From positions 1-43,160 of the forward strand of contig NZ_CANPWG010000070.1 of the NCBI RefSeq assembly GCF_947581915.1: a DNA stretch of 43,160 nucleotides, written 5' to 3'. Source of the stretch: Candidatus Palauibacter scopulicola (GTDB lineage: Bacteria > Gemmatimonadota > Gemmatimonadetes > Palauibacterales > Palauibacteraceae). The notes beneath the pieces are model-generated. The model did not search any database. It saw only the letters and a list, made by a program, of their open reading frames with translations, and was not told the DNA's origin. The translations under genes and the position numbers were made by a program. Below are positions 17,229-24,661 of this stretch, piece after piece. How positions within the stretch are numbered: position 1 is the stretch's first letter; every line of letters starts with the position of its first letter.

Positions 17229-18086
17229 ATGAGCGGCGAGCCGCCGGCCCTTTCCGTCATCCTGAGCACGTACAATGCGCCGGACGAACTGGAACGCACG
17301 CTCTGGGGCTATTCGGTACAGACGTGCCCCGGGTTCGACGTGGTCGTCGCTGACGACGGCTCGGGGCCGGAGACACGCGACCGGATCGAGCATCTGCGGA
17401 TCTCCACCGGCCTCGCGATCTCCCACGTGTGGCAGGAGGACGACGGTTTCAGAAAGTGCCGGATCCTGAACCGCGCGATCGTCGAGGCCCGTGGGGACTA
17501 TCTCATCCTCAGCGACGGCGACTGCATCCCCCGGAACGACTTCGTGGATGCCCACGCCCGGCTCGCCGAGCCCGGGTGCTTCGTTTCGGGCGGGAGAGTC
17601 CGCCTCTCAAGCGCGGCAGGGTCCCGGATCGAGAGAGACGATGTGCTCGGCGGTTCGCTGTTCGAGCCGCCGTGGCTCGATGAGATGGGAGCGCTGAGCC
17701 GGAGGCGGGACCGGGGAAAGCTCATCCGCTCCCCGCTCCGCGCGGAGTGGCTCGATCGTCTGACCACTACGCGCGCCACGTGGAACGGTCACAACGCATC
17801 GGCCTGGAAGACAGACCTCCTGCGCGTGAACGGCTTCGACGAGCGCATGACGTATCCCGTCGAGGACCGCGAACTCGGCGAGCGTCTCCGCAACGCCGGG
17901 ATTCGCCCCATCCAGGCTCGGCACCGGGCGGTGTGCGCGCACGTCGAGCACGCCCGGCCCTGGCTCGATCCCGAAGCGCAGGCGACGAACGAAAGGTTGC
18001 GCGCCGAAACCCGCGGCGGGCGCGACTGGACGGAACACGGGATTCGGAAGGGTCCGCGACCGCGGGGTTTTCCCACGGGCTGCTAG
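17229..18086 (+). CDS. Family 2 glycosyltransferase
   Basis: 285 residues, ATG at 17229 after GGAAGG. GT-A fold marks: the nucleotide-binding opening LSVILSTYNAPDELERTLWG, the VVVADDGSG loop, and the metal-binding DGD at 96-98 (LILSDGDCIP). Later WNGHNASAWKTDLLRVNGFDE is the acceptor-side C-terminal motif of the galactosyltransferase-like GT2 subgroup (Glyco_transf_7C). It is soluble with no membrane helix, so it acts in the cytoplasm on a lipid- or sugar-linked acceptor. It starts 30 bp after the peptidase gene. Its TAG stop and that of the opposing glycosyltransferase share the palindrome CTAG at 18083-18086. It is similar in layout to that opposing protein, suggesting an old duplication. 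Confidence 0.93.
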   Translation: MSGEPPALSVILSTYNAPDELERTLWGYSVQTCPGFDVVVADDGSGPETRDRIEHLRISTGLAISHVWQEDDGFRKCRILNRAIVEARGDYLILSDGDCIPRNDFVDAHARLAEPGCFVSGGRVRLSSAAGSRIERDDVLGGSLFEPPWLDEMGALSRRRDRGKLIRSPLRAEWLDRLTTTRATWNGHNASAWKTDLLRVNGFDERMTYPVEDRELGERLRNAGIRPIQARHRAVCAHVEHARPWLDPEAQATNERLRAETRGGRDWTEHGIRKGPRPRGFPTGC

Positions 18087-18898
18087 CCGTCGATTCCCCG
18101 TTCGGCGCGGATCGTGTCGGAGCGGAGCCGACGTTCGAAGCGTTCCCGGCTGGCGGGGTCAGGGGGGCGCGACTTGTGCCAGAGGTGCAGCACCGGGACG
18201 GCGTACCGTCCCTCCTTTCGTCGCACCCCGTTCCGGATGAGGCGGACGACGAGATCGTTGTCCTCGAACCCCCACCCCTCGAAGCCTTCGTCGAACCCGT
18301 TCACCGCCAGGAAATCCGAACGCCACAGGGCGAGATTGCATCCCTTGACCCCGTGCCATCGCCGCGGCGTCATGCGGCGCAGAGGTCCCAGCGGCACGCG
18401 CAGCAGCGGCGTAAACCGGTCCGCGCGTCCACGGAGCCACTCGGCGAGCCAGCGGATGGCGCCCCGGCGCTCGATTCCGGGCCCCTGCTCGATCGCGGTC
18501 CGCGAGAGCCCCGGGTCGAGCCTCACCCGGCTGCCATGGACGAAATGCCCCGGCTCGGCGAGCCCCGCGTGTCTTTCGACATAGTCCGGCCGCACGAGGC
18601 AGTCGCCGTCGAGAAAGATGAGGTACGGCTGTCCGGTCGCCGCGGCCGCGCGGTTCCGGATCGCGGCCAGTCGATACCCGCGGTCCTCCTGCCGGACGTG
18701 CCGCAGGTCGAGGCCCGATGTCTTCGCGTGCCCCGCAACGAGTTCGCGCGTGTCCGGGCCGGAACCGTCGTCCGCCACGACGACCTCGAAGGCGCGGTAC
18801 GTCTGTTCGGCGAGACTTCGCAGGACCGCGTCGAGGGCGTCGGGCCGCTCGTAGGTCGAGACGATGACCGCGATGCCGGGGCCGCCGCGCGCCTTCAC
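18083..18898 (-). CDS. Family 2 glycosyltransferase, second copy
   Basis: 271 residues starting from a GTG (18896-18898) that overlaps the TGA of the upstream sulfotransferase as GTGA, so translation is coupled. It has the GT2 opening IAVIVSTYERPDALDAVLRSLA, VVVADDGSG, DGD at 97-99 (LIFLDGDCLV) and the C-terminal HGVKGCNLALWRSDFLAVNGFDE with EGWGFEDNDLVVRL, the same Glyco_transf_7C arrangement as the convergent gene at 17229. The two proteins share so many spaced motifs that they are probably paralogues. No membrane segment. The preceding partner in the cassette is a sulfotransferase, which points to synthesis of a sulfated glycan. Confidence 0.93.
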   Translation of the reverse strand: MKARGGPGIAVIVSTYERPDALDAVLRSLAEQTYRAFEVVVADDGSGPDTRELVAGHAKTSGLDLRHVRQEDRGYRLAAIRNRAAAATGQPYLIFLDGDCLVRPDYVERHAGLAEPGHFVHGSRVRLDPGLSRTAIEQGPGIERRGAIRWLAEWLRGRADRFTPLLRVPLGPLRRMTPRRWHGVKGCNLALWRSDFLAVNGFDEGFEGWGFEDNDLVVRLIRNGVRRKEGRYAVPVLHLWHKSRPPDPASRERFERRLRSDTIRAERGIDG

Positions 18899-19845
18899 AG
18901 CGGGTATCCCGCGCGCTCCATGACGGGGCCGAACGCGGCTTCGATCCGGGCCGCGTCCGCGGGGTCCATCTCCTCCTTCCAGCCCTCCGCCTGTCCCCGG
19001 CGAACGAACCGCCCCTCGCCGCGGGCGCGCCCGGCGTAGGCCTCCGCGCCGTGGCGCCGCTCCAGGTCCCGCATGGCGCCGAACGACCCGCGCGCCGCCG
19101 CCCGGGAAAGCCGCTCGGACGTTCCCGCGGGAACGTCTCGCGCGGGAACTTCTCCCGCAGGAAACGCTCCGATGAAATCCGCCACGCGGCGGAGGGCCGC
19201 CTCGCGGTGGGCGACGAGATCCTCGTAGCGCACGATGCAGACCCTCTCGCCGTTCCCCGCGCGTTGGAGCGCGGCCGCGACCTGCCGGTCCCATCGCACG
19301 AGGTGCCGGTGCCAGGCGTCGAACGGGGCGCCGCCGGAAAGGTAGCCATCCACGAACCGTGAGAGCGTCATGTCACGGTCGTCGAACATCGTCGTGAACA
19401 TGTGCCAGAAGGAGACGAGGACCGCCCGCGGGTCGCGCACGAGATGGAGGGTGCCGGGATAGCGTTGCGGATAGCGGGGATACTCGTTCCGGAACACTCT
19501 CGGGTCCGGGAGGTGGTCCCAGGCGGCGATCTCGTGGTCGCGGCCGTGCACGAACGGCACGTAGTCGCCGACGTTGTACAGGTTCACGTCGCGCTCTCGA
19601 TCGTCCGACAGGAACACGGCCAGCATGTAGGCGAGCCAGGTGTTCCCCGACTTCGGGTGTCCCACGAGAAACACATCCGTGGGCCGCAGAGACCGGAGGA
19701 ACCGGGGCTCCCGCAGCCGGTTCCGAAATCCATCACGCAGCCGGTAGTAGCCGATCCGCCGCTTGCCGCGACCGAACCATCGCTTGAAGGCCGGGATCGG
19801 GCGCCGCCGGACCCGGGGCGGGTCGAGCCGCGGCGGCAGGTTCAC
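18895..19845 (-). CDS. Sulfotransferase domain protein
   Basis: 316 residues. It starts at GTG 19843-19845, which overlaps the upstream TGA as GTGA; a much longer frame upstream is merely the opposite reading of its neighbour. The PAPS 5'-phosphosulfate loop is HPKSGNTW (63-70) and the 3'-phosphate site is in LVRDPRAVLVSFWHMF. The C-terminal region follows the carbohydrate and other cytosolic sulfotransferase pattern, with VRYEDLVAHREAALRRVADFI. It transfers sulfate from PAPS to a hydroxyl, presumably of a glycan made by the adjacent glycosyltransferases. An insertion-like segment near residues 230-245 (FPAGEVPARDVPAGT) is encoded by repeated GTTCCCGCG DNA including a perfect 20-bp palindrome, and is probably not needed for catalysis. 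Confidence 0.9.
   Translation of the reverse strand: MNLPPRLDPPRVRRRPIPAFKRWFGRGKRRIGYYRLRDGFRNRLREPRFLRSLRPTDVFLVGHPKSGNTWLAYMLAVFLSDDRERDVNLYNVGDYVPFVHGRDHEIAAWDHLPDPRVFRNEYPRYPQRYPGTLHLVRDPRAVLVSFWHMFTTMFDDRDMTLSRFVDGYLSGGAPFDAWHRHLVRWDRQVAAALQRAGNGERVCIVRYEDLVAHREAALRRVADFIGAFPAGEVPARDVPAGTSERLSRAAARGSFGAMRDLERRHGAEAYAGRARGEGRFVRRGQAEGWKEEMDPADAARIEAAFGPVMERAGYPL
19118..19137. repeat. Perfect 20-bp palindrome inside the sulfotransferase gene
   Basis: GACGTTCCCGCGGGAACGTC is its own reverse complement. Its 16-bp core also occurs between genes at 33151-33166. Related half-sites (CGCGGGAAC and CCCGCAGGAA) follow within 30 bp. It encodes the DVPAGT stretch of the sulfotransferase. Confidence 0.85.
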
Positions 19846-21578
19846 CGGGACCACGGGACCTGCCGCCCGATGAGTTCCGAGACTTCGTCCGCGTCGAACG
19901 CGTACTCCCGCTCGAGGTGGTCGCGCACCCAGTCCGGCATGGGGACCGGAGCCGCCGCGTTCACCGGCTTCCTCAACGCCGCCGTGTCCCCCACCACGAC
20001 CTCTGCCTCGAGGAATCCCAGGAGGTCGCGCATCAGGTCTTCGGGCCGCTCCCGGATCTCGTCCAGGAAGCCGAAGAAGAAATGCTCGCGCGGAAAGTGC
20101 GCGAGCCACGCGCGAAGGCAGGTCGGGTAGTCGCTGCGCCGCCGGACCGGGTCGCTGTCGAAGTAGGAGATGAGTTCCTCGCGGCTCACGGATTCCAACG
20201 GCTTGCCGCGCCACCTGGGAAACCCGTTCCGCGCCTGCGACCAGGCGCGCTCGATCGGGTCGCGCATCATGAAGATGAGTCTTGCGTCGGGCATCCAATC
20301 CGCAACGCGGCGGATGACCTCCGGCTCAAGAATCGCGTAGGCAGGCGTGATCTCGCCCCGGATCCGGCCGCCACTCCGGCCGCCTCCCCTGGCGTCCCCC
20401 CGGCCGCCTCCTCTGGCGCGGACGAAGCGGGCAAGGTAGCGGAGCCGATCGATTCGATCCCGCACGGATCCGCTCGGGGCCGGCGCCCCGAGCTTGCGGT
20501 CGAAGAAGTGGATCTCCTTGCGGTCCATCCGAATCTGCGGATGGCTCGAGAGCTGCGCCGCCACCCAACTCGTGCCCGCGCGCGTGGCGCCGATCCCCAG
20601 GAAACGAGGCATCCAGCGCGACAGGGTGCGCCTGTGCGCCGGACGCCTGTCAGCCAGACGCTCGTCGGCCGGACGCTCGTCGCCAGGATGCCGGCTGCGC
20701 GGGGATCTGCCTGACCGCGCCCCGCCCGATTCGCGTCGCCCCGCCGCATCGACCTGCTCATCGAGTAGGGTCGCCGGCAGGCGATGGACCGCGCCCATGT
20801 CGGCGTCGCCCGCTTCCCCGCCGCGCAGCCGCTGGAACGTCGCCCATTCGCGTCGCTTGCGGGGCGAGGGAAACTCCGTCGTCGACCAGTGATCGAACTC
20901 CTCCTCGTACAGGAACTTCAACTCATGGAAGCAGACGGGCGCGAAGTGGTGCGTACGCAGCCAGCGGGGTCGGATGAGCTGCTCCCAGTGTTCTCGCTTG
21001 TGGAACCTGGCGGCGTAACCGCAGGGGGCGATCCGCACCTCCCGGTTCACCTCCCCGCGAGGGGCCAGAAAGGACCCCTCGGACGTCCGGTACACCGTCT
21101 GTCCGGCAAGCGACCACGCGGCCGGCCACCCGCGTCCGAGCCCGGACAGCAGGTCGGTGACGGCGTCCCGCCGCTCGCGGGCAAGCACCATGTCCGCGTC
21201 CCATTTGCAGGCGTAACGCCGGGTGCAGCGGGACAGCGCCCAGTTCGTGAAGTAGACGAGAGAGTGCAACGAGTCGGCCGGGGTCTCGTCGTGCTCCGGT
21301 CCGAACCGCGCCACGCGGAAGGGATACGAGTGAAGCCGAATCCTGCTTCCATCCGTGGCGGACTCGCGCAGGCGCCGCACGATCTCGGCCGTGTCGTCCC
21401 GGCTCCCGTTGTCGATCACGTGGATCTCGTCGAAGACGGGGAGGATCGAGCGCAGACAGTACTCGATCTTCGACGCCTCATCCTTCGCCCGCACGAAGGC
21501 GCTCGTCCCCGGCGCGCGATTCCGGCGCGGGAGGGAAAACGCGTACGCCTCGTTCCCTTCCCGGTTTCGAAACTCCAT
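19842..21578 (-). CDS. Fused family 2 glycosyltransferase and sulfotransferase
   Basis: 578 residues in one uninterrupted frame. Residues 24-270 are a GT2 domain: GTSAFVRAKDEASKIEYCLRS, then IHVIDNGSRDDTAEIV, and a metal-binding DAD at 127-129 (ACKWDADMV). Residues 323-578 are a sulfotransferase: MPRFLGIGATRAGTSW with the PAPS loop at 331-338, then IFMMRDPIERAWSQ carrying the 3'-phosphate site, and FFFGFLDEIRERPEDLM. Between them, residues 275-322 are a charged, disordered-looking linker with DERPA-DERLA-DRRPA pentads. An internal ATG at 20612 could start the sulfotransferase separately, but it lacks a ribosome site. A Gly/Arg low-complexity insert lies near residues 375-400. The fusion suggests transfer of a sugar and sulfation by one polypeptide. 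It heads a three-gene leftward cassette and ends in a GTGA overlap. Confidence 0.85.
   Translation of the reverse strand: MEFRNREGNEAYAFSLPRRNRAPGTSAFVRAKDEASKIEYCLRSILPVFDEIHVIDNGSRDDTAEIVRRLRESATDGSRIRLHSYPFRVARFGPEHDETPADSLHSLVYFTNWALSRCTRRYACKWDADMVLARERRDAVTDLLSGLGRGWPAAWSLAGQTVYRTSEGSFLAPRGEVNREVRIAPCGYAARFHKREHWEQLIRPRWLRTHHFAPVCFHELKFLYEEEFDHWSTTEFPSPRKRREWATFQRLRGGEAGDADMGAVHRLPATLLDEQVDAAGRRESGGARSGRSPRSRHPGDERPADERLADRRPAHRRTLSRWMPRFLGIGATRAGTSWVAAQLSSHPQIRMDRKEIHFFDRKLGAPAPSGSVRDRIDRLRYLARFVRARGGGRGDARGGGRSGGRIRGEITPAYAILEPEVIRRVADWMPDARLIFMMRDPIERAWSQARNGFPRWRGKPLESVSREELISYFDSDPVRRRSDYPTCLRAWLAHFPREHFFFGFLDEIRERPEDLMRDLLGFLEAEVVVGDTAALRKPVNAAAPVPMPDWVRDHLEREYAFDADEVSELIGRQVPWSR
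20639..20683 (-). repeat. Three imperfect 15-bp tandem units in the fusion linker
   Basis: On the plus strand the units are CCGGACGCCTGTCAG, CCAGACGCTCGTCGG and CCGGACGCTCGTCGC. They encode the pentapeptide repeats of the inter-domain linker. Replication slippage could change linker length without a frameshift, since the unit is five codons. Confidence 0.85.
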
Positions 21579-21663
21579 CCGGCTGAGATATGCTCACTCC
21601 GAGCAGAAAGCGAGTCGAATGCGACGGAAGAGACAACCAATGCAGAGTTTCGGAGATATCCCC

Positions 21664-22578
21664 ATGCGACGAGTTCCCATGCGACCGGCGGCGGTCCTCA
21701 CGATTTGGCTGGCAGCGCTGGCGGTTTCAGCTCAGGCCGTCGCCGCGCAGGCGAATCCGGACATCCTCGTGAGCGGCGACTGGCTCGTGGAACACCGCGA
21801 CGACCCTGAGGTCGTCGTGCTGCACGTCGGGATGGGCCGCATGGCGCCCCTCGAGGAGTACGTACGGGGAGCGCGCTTCCTCGAGTACCACGACATCGCC
21901 GTCGAGCGGAACGACCTCATCACCGAACTGGCGCCGGTCGAGGACCTCGTCGAGGCCTTCCGCGCCGCGGGCGTCTCCAACGACAGCCACGTGGTCGTGG
22001 TCGGGGACCCCGGCCTCCACGCGGCCCGCGTCTTCATGACGCTGGATTACCTGGGTCACGGCGACCGCACCTCGGTGCTCGATGGAGGGTTGGCGGCGTG
22101 GAAGGCGGCGGGAGGCGAAGTCGCCGCCGAGCCGGCGACGCCCGCCCGCGGCGACTTCGAGGCGGCCGTCCGGGAAGACATGATCGTGACGGCGGAGTGG
22201 ATCCACGACCGTCTCGACGACCCGGACGTGACGCTGATCGACGCACGGCCCGAGGACGAGTACACGGGAGAACGTCCCGGTCGGGACTTCCTGCGGGGCG
22301 GGCACATTCCGGGCGCCTACAACCTCTACTGGCAGGATCTCACGGGTGACGACATCCCCACGCTGATCGACCTCGCCGAGGTGGAGGCGCGCTTCGAGGA
22401 GGCGGGGGCGAAGGAGGACGGCGTCGTCGTCAGCTACTGCCTCATTGGCATGCGCGCGAGCTACACCTACATGATTTCGAGATATCTCGGCTATGACACG
22501 AAGTTCTACGACGCCTCGTGGAACGACTGGGGCCGGCGGGAGGACCTCCCGCTCGTCACCGGCCGTGAACGCCGGTAG
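21664..22578 (+). CDS. Exported tandem-rhodanese sulfurtransferase
   Basis: 304 residues. Of four in-frame ATGs, 21664 is chosen because GGAG lies 8 nt upstream and a signal peptide follows (VLTIWLAALAVSAQAVAAQA). The fold has two rhodanese modules: residues about 33-155 and 170-300. The second has the catalytic loop CLIGMR with C259 (VVSYCLIGMRASYTYM), plus the family marks IDARPEDEYTG and GHIPGAYNL. The first module has the matching loop GDPGLHAAR with no cysteine, so it is structural, as usual for thiosulfate or 3-mercaptopyruvate sulfurtransferases. Location is periplasmic. It is divergent from the glycosyltransferase-sulfotransferase gene with 85 bp between; that intergenic stretch is the only promoter space for both. 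Confidence 0.92.
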   Translation: MRRVPMRPAAVLTIWLAALAVSAQAVAAQANPDILVSGDWLVEHRDDPEVVVLHVGMGRMAPLEEYVRGARFLEYHDIAVERNDLITELAPVEDLVEAFRAAGVSNDSHVVVVGDPGLHAARVFMTLDYLGHGDRTSVLDGGLAAWKAAGGEVAAEPATPARGDFEAAVREDMIVTAEWIHDRLDDPDVTLIDARPEDEYTGERPGRDFLRGGHIPGAYNLYWQDLTGDDIPTLIDLAEVEARFEEAGAKEDGVVVSYCLIGMRASYTYMISRYLGYDTKFYDASWNDWGRREDLPLVTGRERR

Positions 22579-22662
22579 CTTGCGAAGGCTGGTGCAGCGT
22601 CGCACCAGGCCGGGTTCGCGTGCGGCGGGCCCCGTTGGTTTGAAGCTGTTGGAGGTTGCGAG

Positions 22663-24204
22663 ATGAAGACCCTCTCCGGAGTACTCGGTGCACTCGTCGT
22701 CGCCGCGGCGGCGGTGCTCGTTCTGGTCGGCACGGACCGCAGCGAGGCGGCCGCCACGGAAGCCCCGCCCCCGGCCGCCGCCGTCGGATCTTCGTCCGCC
22801 GCCGTGTCTCTCGTCTCGCCGGCCCCGCACTCGATCGAAGCCGGTCCGGAGTCGCCGGTCGAACTCGTGCTCGCGCAGCCGCTCGATCCCGGCGATTTCG
22901 ATCCGGCGGCGCTGTCCGTGTTCGGCCGCTGGAGCGGCGTGATGACGGGCTCCGTGCAGCTCTCGGACGATGGCCGGCGCATCCGCTTCGATCCCGGCGA
23001 GCCCTTCCACGCCGGCGAATCGGTCACCGCGTCGCTGCGCGCCGGAGAGAAGCTCGCGGCCGGCGGCGCCATGGAGACGGGCTTCGCGTGGAACTTCTGG
23101 ATCCGGCCTCAGGCGGGCTCGCTCGACATGATCGACCGCGGCGCGCGCACGGTCCTCGACGACGGGGAGAAGCACGTCCAGCCCTACGGGGCCTACGCCG
23201 GCGACTTCAACGGCGACGGCTATCCCGACATCGCGATCCCCAACGAGGTCTCCGCGGACGTCCGCGTGATGTTCAACGACGGCAAGGGGGACTACAACGA
23301 GTTCCGCGTCCTCGACATCCCGGGCGGAAGCTGGCCGAGCCCCAACGAAGGGGCGGACTTCAACGGCGACGGCCTCACCGACTTCGTGGTCGGGAACGCG
23401 GGGAACGACCTCGTGTCCGTCTTCCTCGCCGACGGCGAAGGCTGGTTCGAGCTGGGGAGCAACATCGAGTCCGGACAGAACGTCCGCGGCGTGTGCATCG
23501 GCGACTTCGACCAGGACGGGTGGCCGGACGTGGCGGCCGTGAACATGTCCGTCGGACCCGAGGAGTCGCGCGGCAACGTGGCCATGCTGCTCAACAACGC
23601 CGACGGGACGGGCGATCTGCGGCGCGCCTCCGAGATCGCTTCGCCGGGGCAGGGCGAGAAGACGTGCGCGACGGCGGACGTGAACAACGACGGCCTGCCC
23701 GACCTGCTCGTCGGAGCCTACTTCACGGACGAGGTGCTCACCTACCTGGGGGACGGGCGCGGCAACCTGGAGCTGGGCACGCGCGTGCGCGCCGGCGGCA
23801 AGCCGTGGATGATCGTGGCGGGCGATGTGAACGGCGACGGGAACGTCGACGTGATGTCCGCGAACCGTGAAGGGAACAACGTGGGCGTCCTCCTCGGCGA
23901 TGGCGCGGGCGGCTTCGCGGATCCCGTCGAATACGAGACGGGCGAGTCGCCGCTGGCGGTCGACGTGGGCGACATCGACGGCGACGGCGACCTCGACGTG
24001 GTCACCAGCGACTTCGAGGGCAACAGCTTCACGGTGCACGAGAACGCGGGCGACGGAACGCTGGTGAACCCGCGTTCGTACGCGGCGAGCACGAACGGCT
24101 CGTGCGTCGTCATTCACGACCGCGACCTGGATGGCGATCTCGATCTCACCGGCGTGGATGAGACCGACGACAAGATCTTTCTCCTGGAGAACCCCGGGGG
24201 ATGA
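22663..24204 (+). CDS. Exported Ig-like plus FG-GAP/VCBS repeat protein
   Basis: 513 residues, ATG at 22663 after TTGGAGG. A single N-terminal hydrophobic segment (LSGVLGALVVAAAAVLVLVG) may be a signal peptide or an anchor. Residues about 48-145 form a bacterial Ig-like domain (Big_5 type: VSLVSPAPHS to FHAGESVTASL). From residue 180 there are seven VCBS blades, e.g. DFNGDGYPDIAIPN, DFDQDGWPDVAAVN, DVNNDGLPDLLVGA and DIDGDGDLDVVTSD, making one propeller that binds Ca2+. It lies 84 bp after the rhodanese gene, on the same strand, and 24 bp before msrB. Role unknown; surface binding is the usual expectation. Confidence 0.9.
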   Translation: MKTLSGVLGALVVAAAAVLVLVGTDRSEAAATEAPPPAAAVGSSSAAVSLVSPAPHSIEAGPESPVELVLAQPLDPGDFDPAALSVFGRWSGVMTGSVQLSDDGRRIRFDPGEPFHAGESVTASLRAGEKLAAGGAMETGFAWNFWIRPQAGSLDMIDRGARTVLDDGEKHVQPYGAYAGDFNGDGYPDIAIPNEVSADVRVMFNDGKGDYNEFRVLDIPGGSWPSPNEGADFNGDGLTDFVVGNAGNDLVSVFLADGEGWFELGSNIESGQNVRGVCIGDFDQDGWPDVAAVNMSVGPEESRGNVAMLLNNADGTGDLRRASEIASPGQGEKTCATADVNNDGLPDLLVGAYFTDEVLTYLGDGRGNLELGTRVRAGGKPWMIVAGDVNGDGNVDVMSANREGNNVGVLLGDGAGGFADPVEYETGESPLAVDVGDIDGDGDLDVVTSDFEGNSFTVHENAGDGTLVNPRSYAASTNGSCVVIHDRDLDGDLDLTGVDETDDKIFLLENPGG

Positions 24205-24228
24205 CCCGGTAGACGGGAAGATGGGAAG

Positions 24229-24645
24229 ATGGGGAAGGTAGACCGGAAGGCGAAGCAGGAGTGGCGGGAGAAGCTCCCCGAGCCGGCCTACAAGGTGCTG
24301 TTCGAGGAAGCGACCGAACGCGCGGGGACGAGTCCGCTCAACGATGAGCAGCGTCCCGGGACGTTCGCGTGCGCGGCGTGCGGGGAGGCGCTGTTCACCA
24401 CCGACATGAAGTACGACAGCGGCACGGGGTGGCCGAGCTTCTTCGAGACGCTTCCCGACGTCCTCGAGACGAAACGCGACTTCAAGCTCATCCTGCCGCG
24501 GACCGAATACCACTGCGCCCGCTGCGGCGGACACCAAGGTCACGTCTTCAACGACGGGCCCGAGCCCACGGGCAAGCGCTTCTGCAACAACGGCGTGGCC
24601 CTCCGGTTTATCCCTGACGAGGCTGACGAGGCTGACGAGGACTGA
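24229..24645 (+). CDS. msrB: Peptide-methionine (R)-S-oxide reductase
   Basis: 138 residues. Zinc cysteines are C48 and C51 (CAAC) and C96 and C99 (CARC). The catalytic cysteine is C119 in KRFCNNGVAL, and the substrate-pocket motifs GTGWPSF (W68) and GHVFNDGP are intact. It reduces the R-epimer of methionine sulfoxide using thioredoxin-like reductant. It has no signal peptide, so it is cytosolic. The C-terminal tail DEADEADED is encoded by near-identical 9-bp units (GACGAGGCT) and extends past the usual end, a sign of recent repeat expansion. The start context is AAGATGGGAAG, a weak ribosome site. Confidence 0.96.
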   Translation: MGKVDRKAKQEWREKLPEPAYKVLFEEATERAGTSPLNDEQRPGTFACAACGEALFTTDMKYDSGTGWPSFFETLPDVLETKRDFKLILPRTEYHCARCGGHQGHVFNDGPEPTGKRFCNNGVALRFIPDEADEADED

Positions 24646-24661
24646 ACCGGGCATCCCGGCG

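Noticed and set aside
18083..24645. A linked sulfur pathway made of sulfotransferases, rhodanese and MsrB
   Set aside because: The reactions are unrelated (PAPS transfer, sulfane sulfur transfer, methionine sulfoxide repair), and the rhodanese gene is divergent; neighbourhood alone does not support a pathway.
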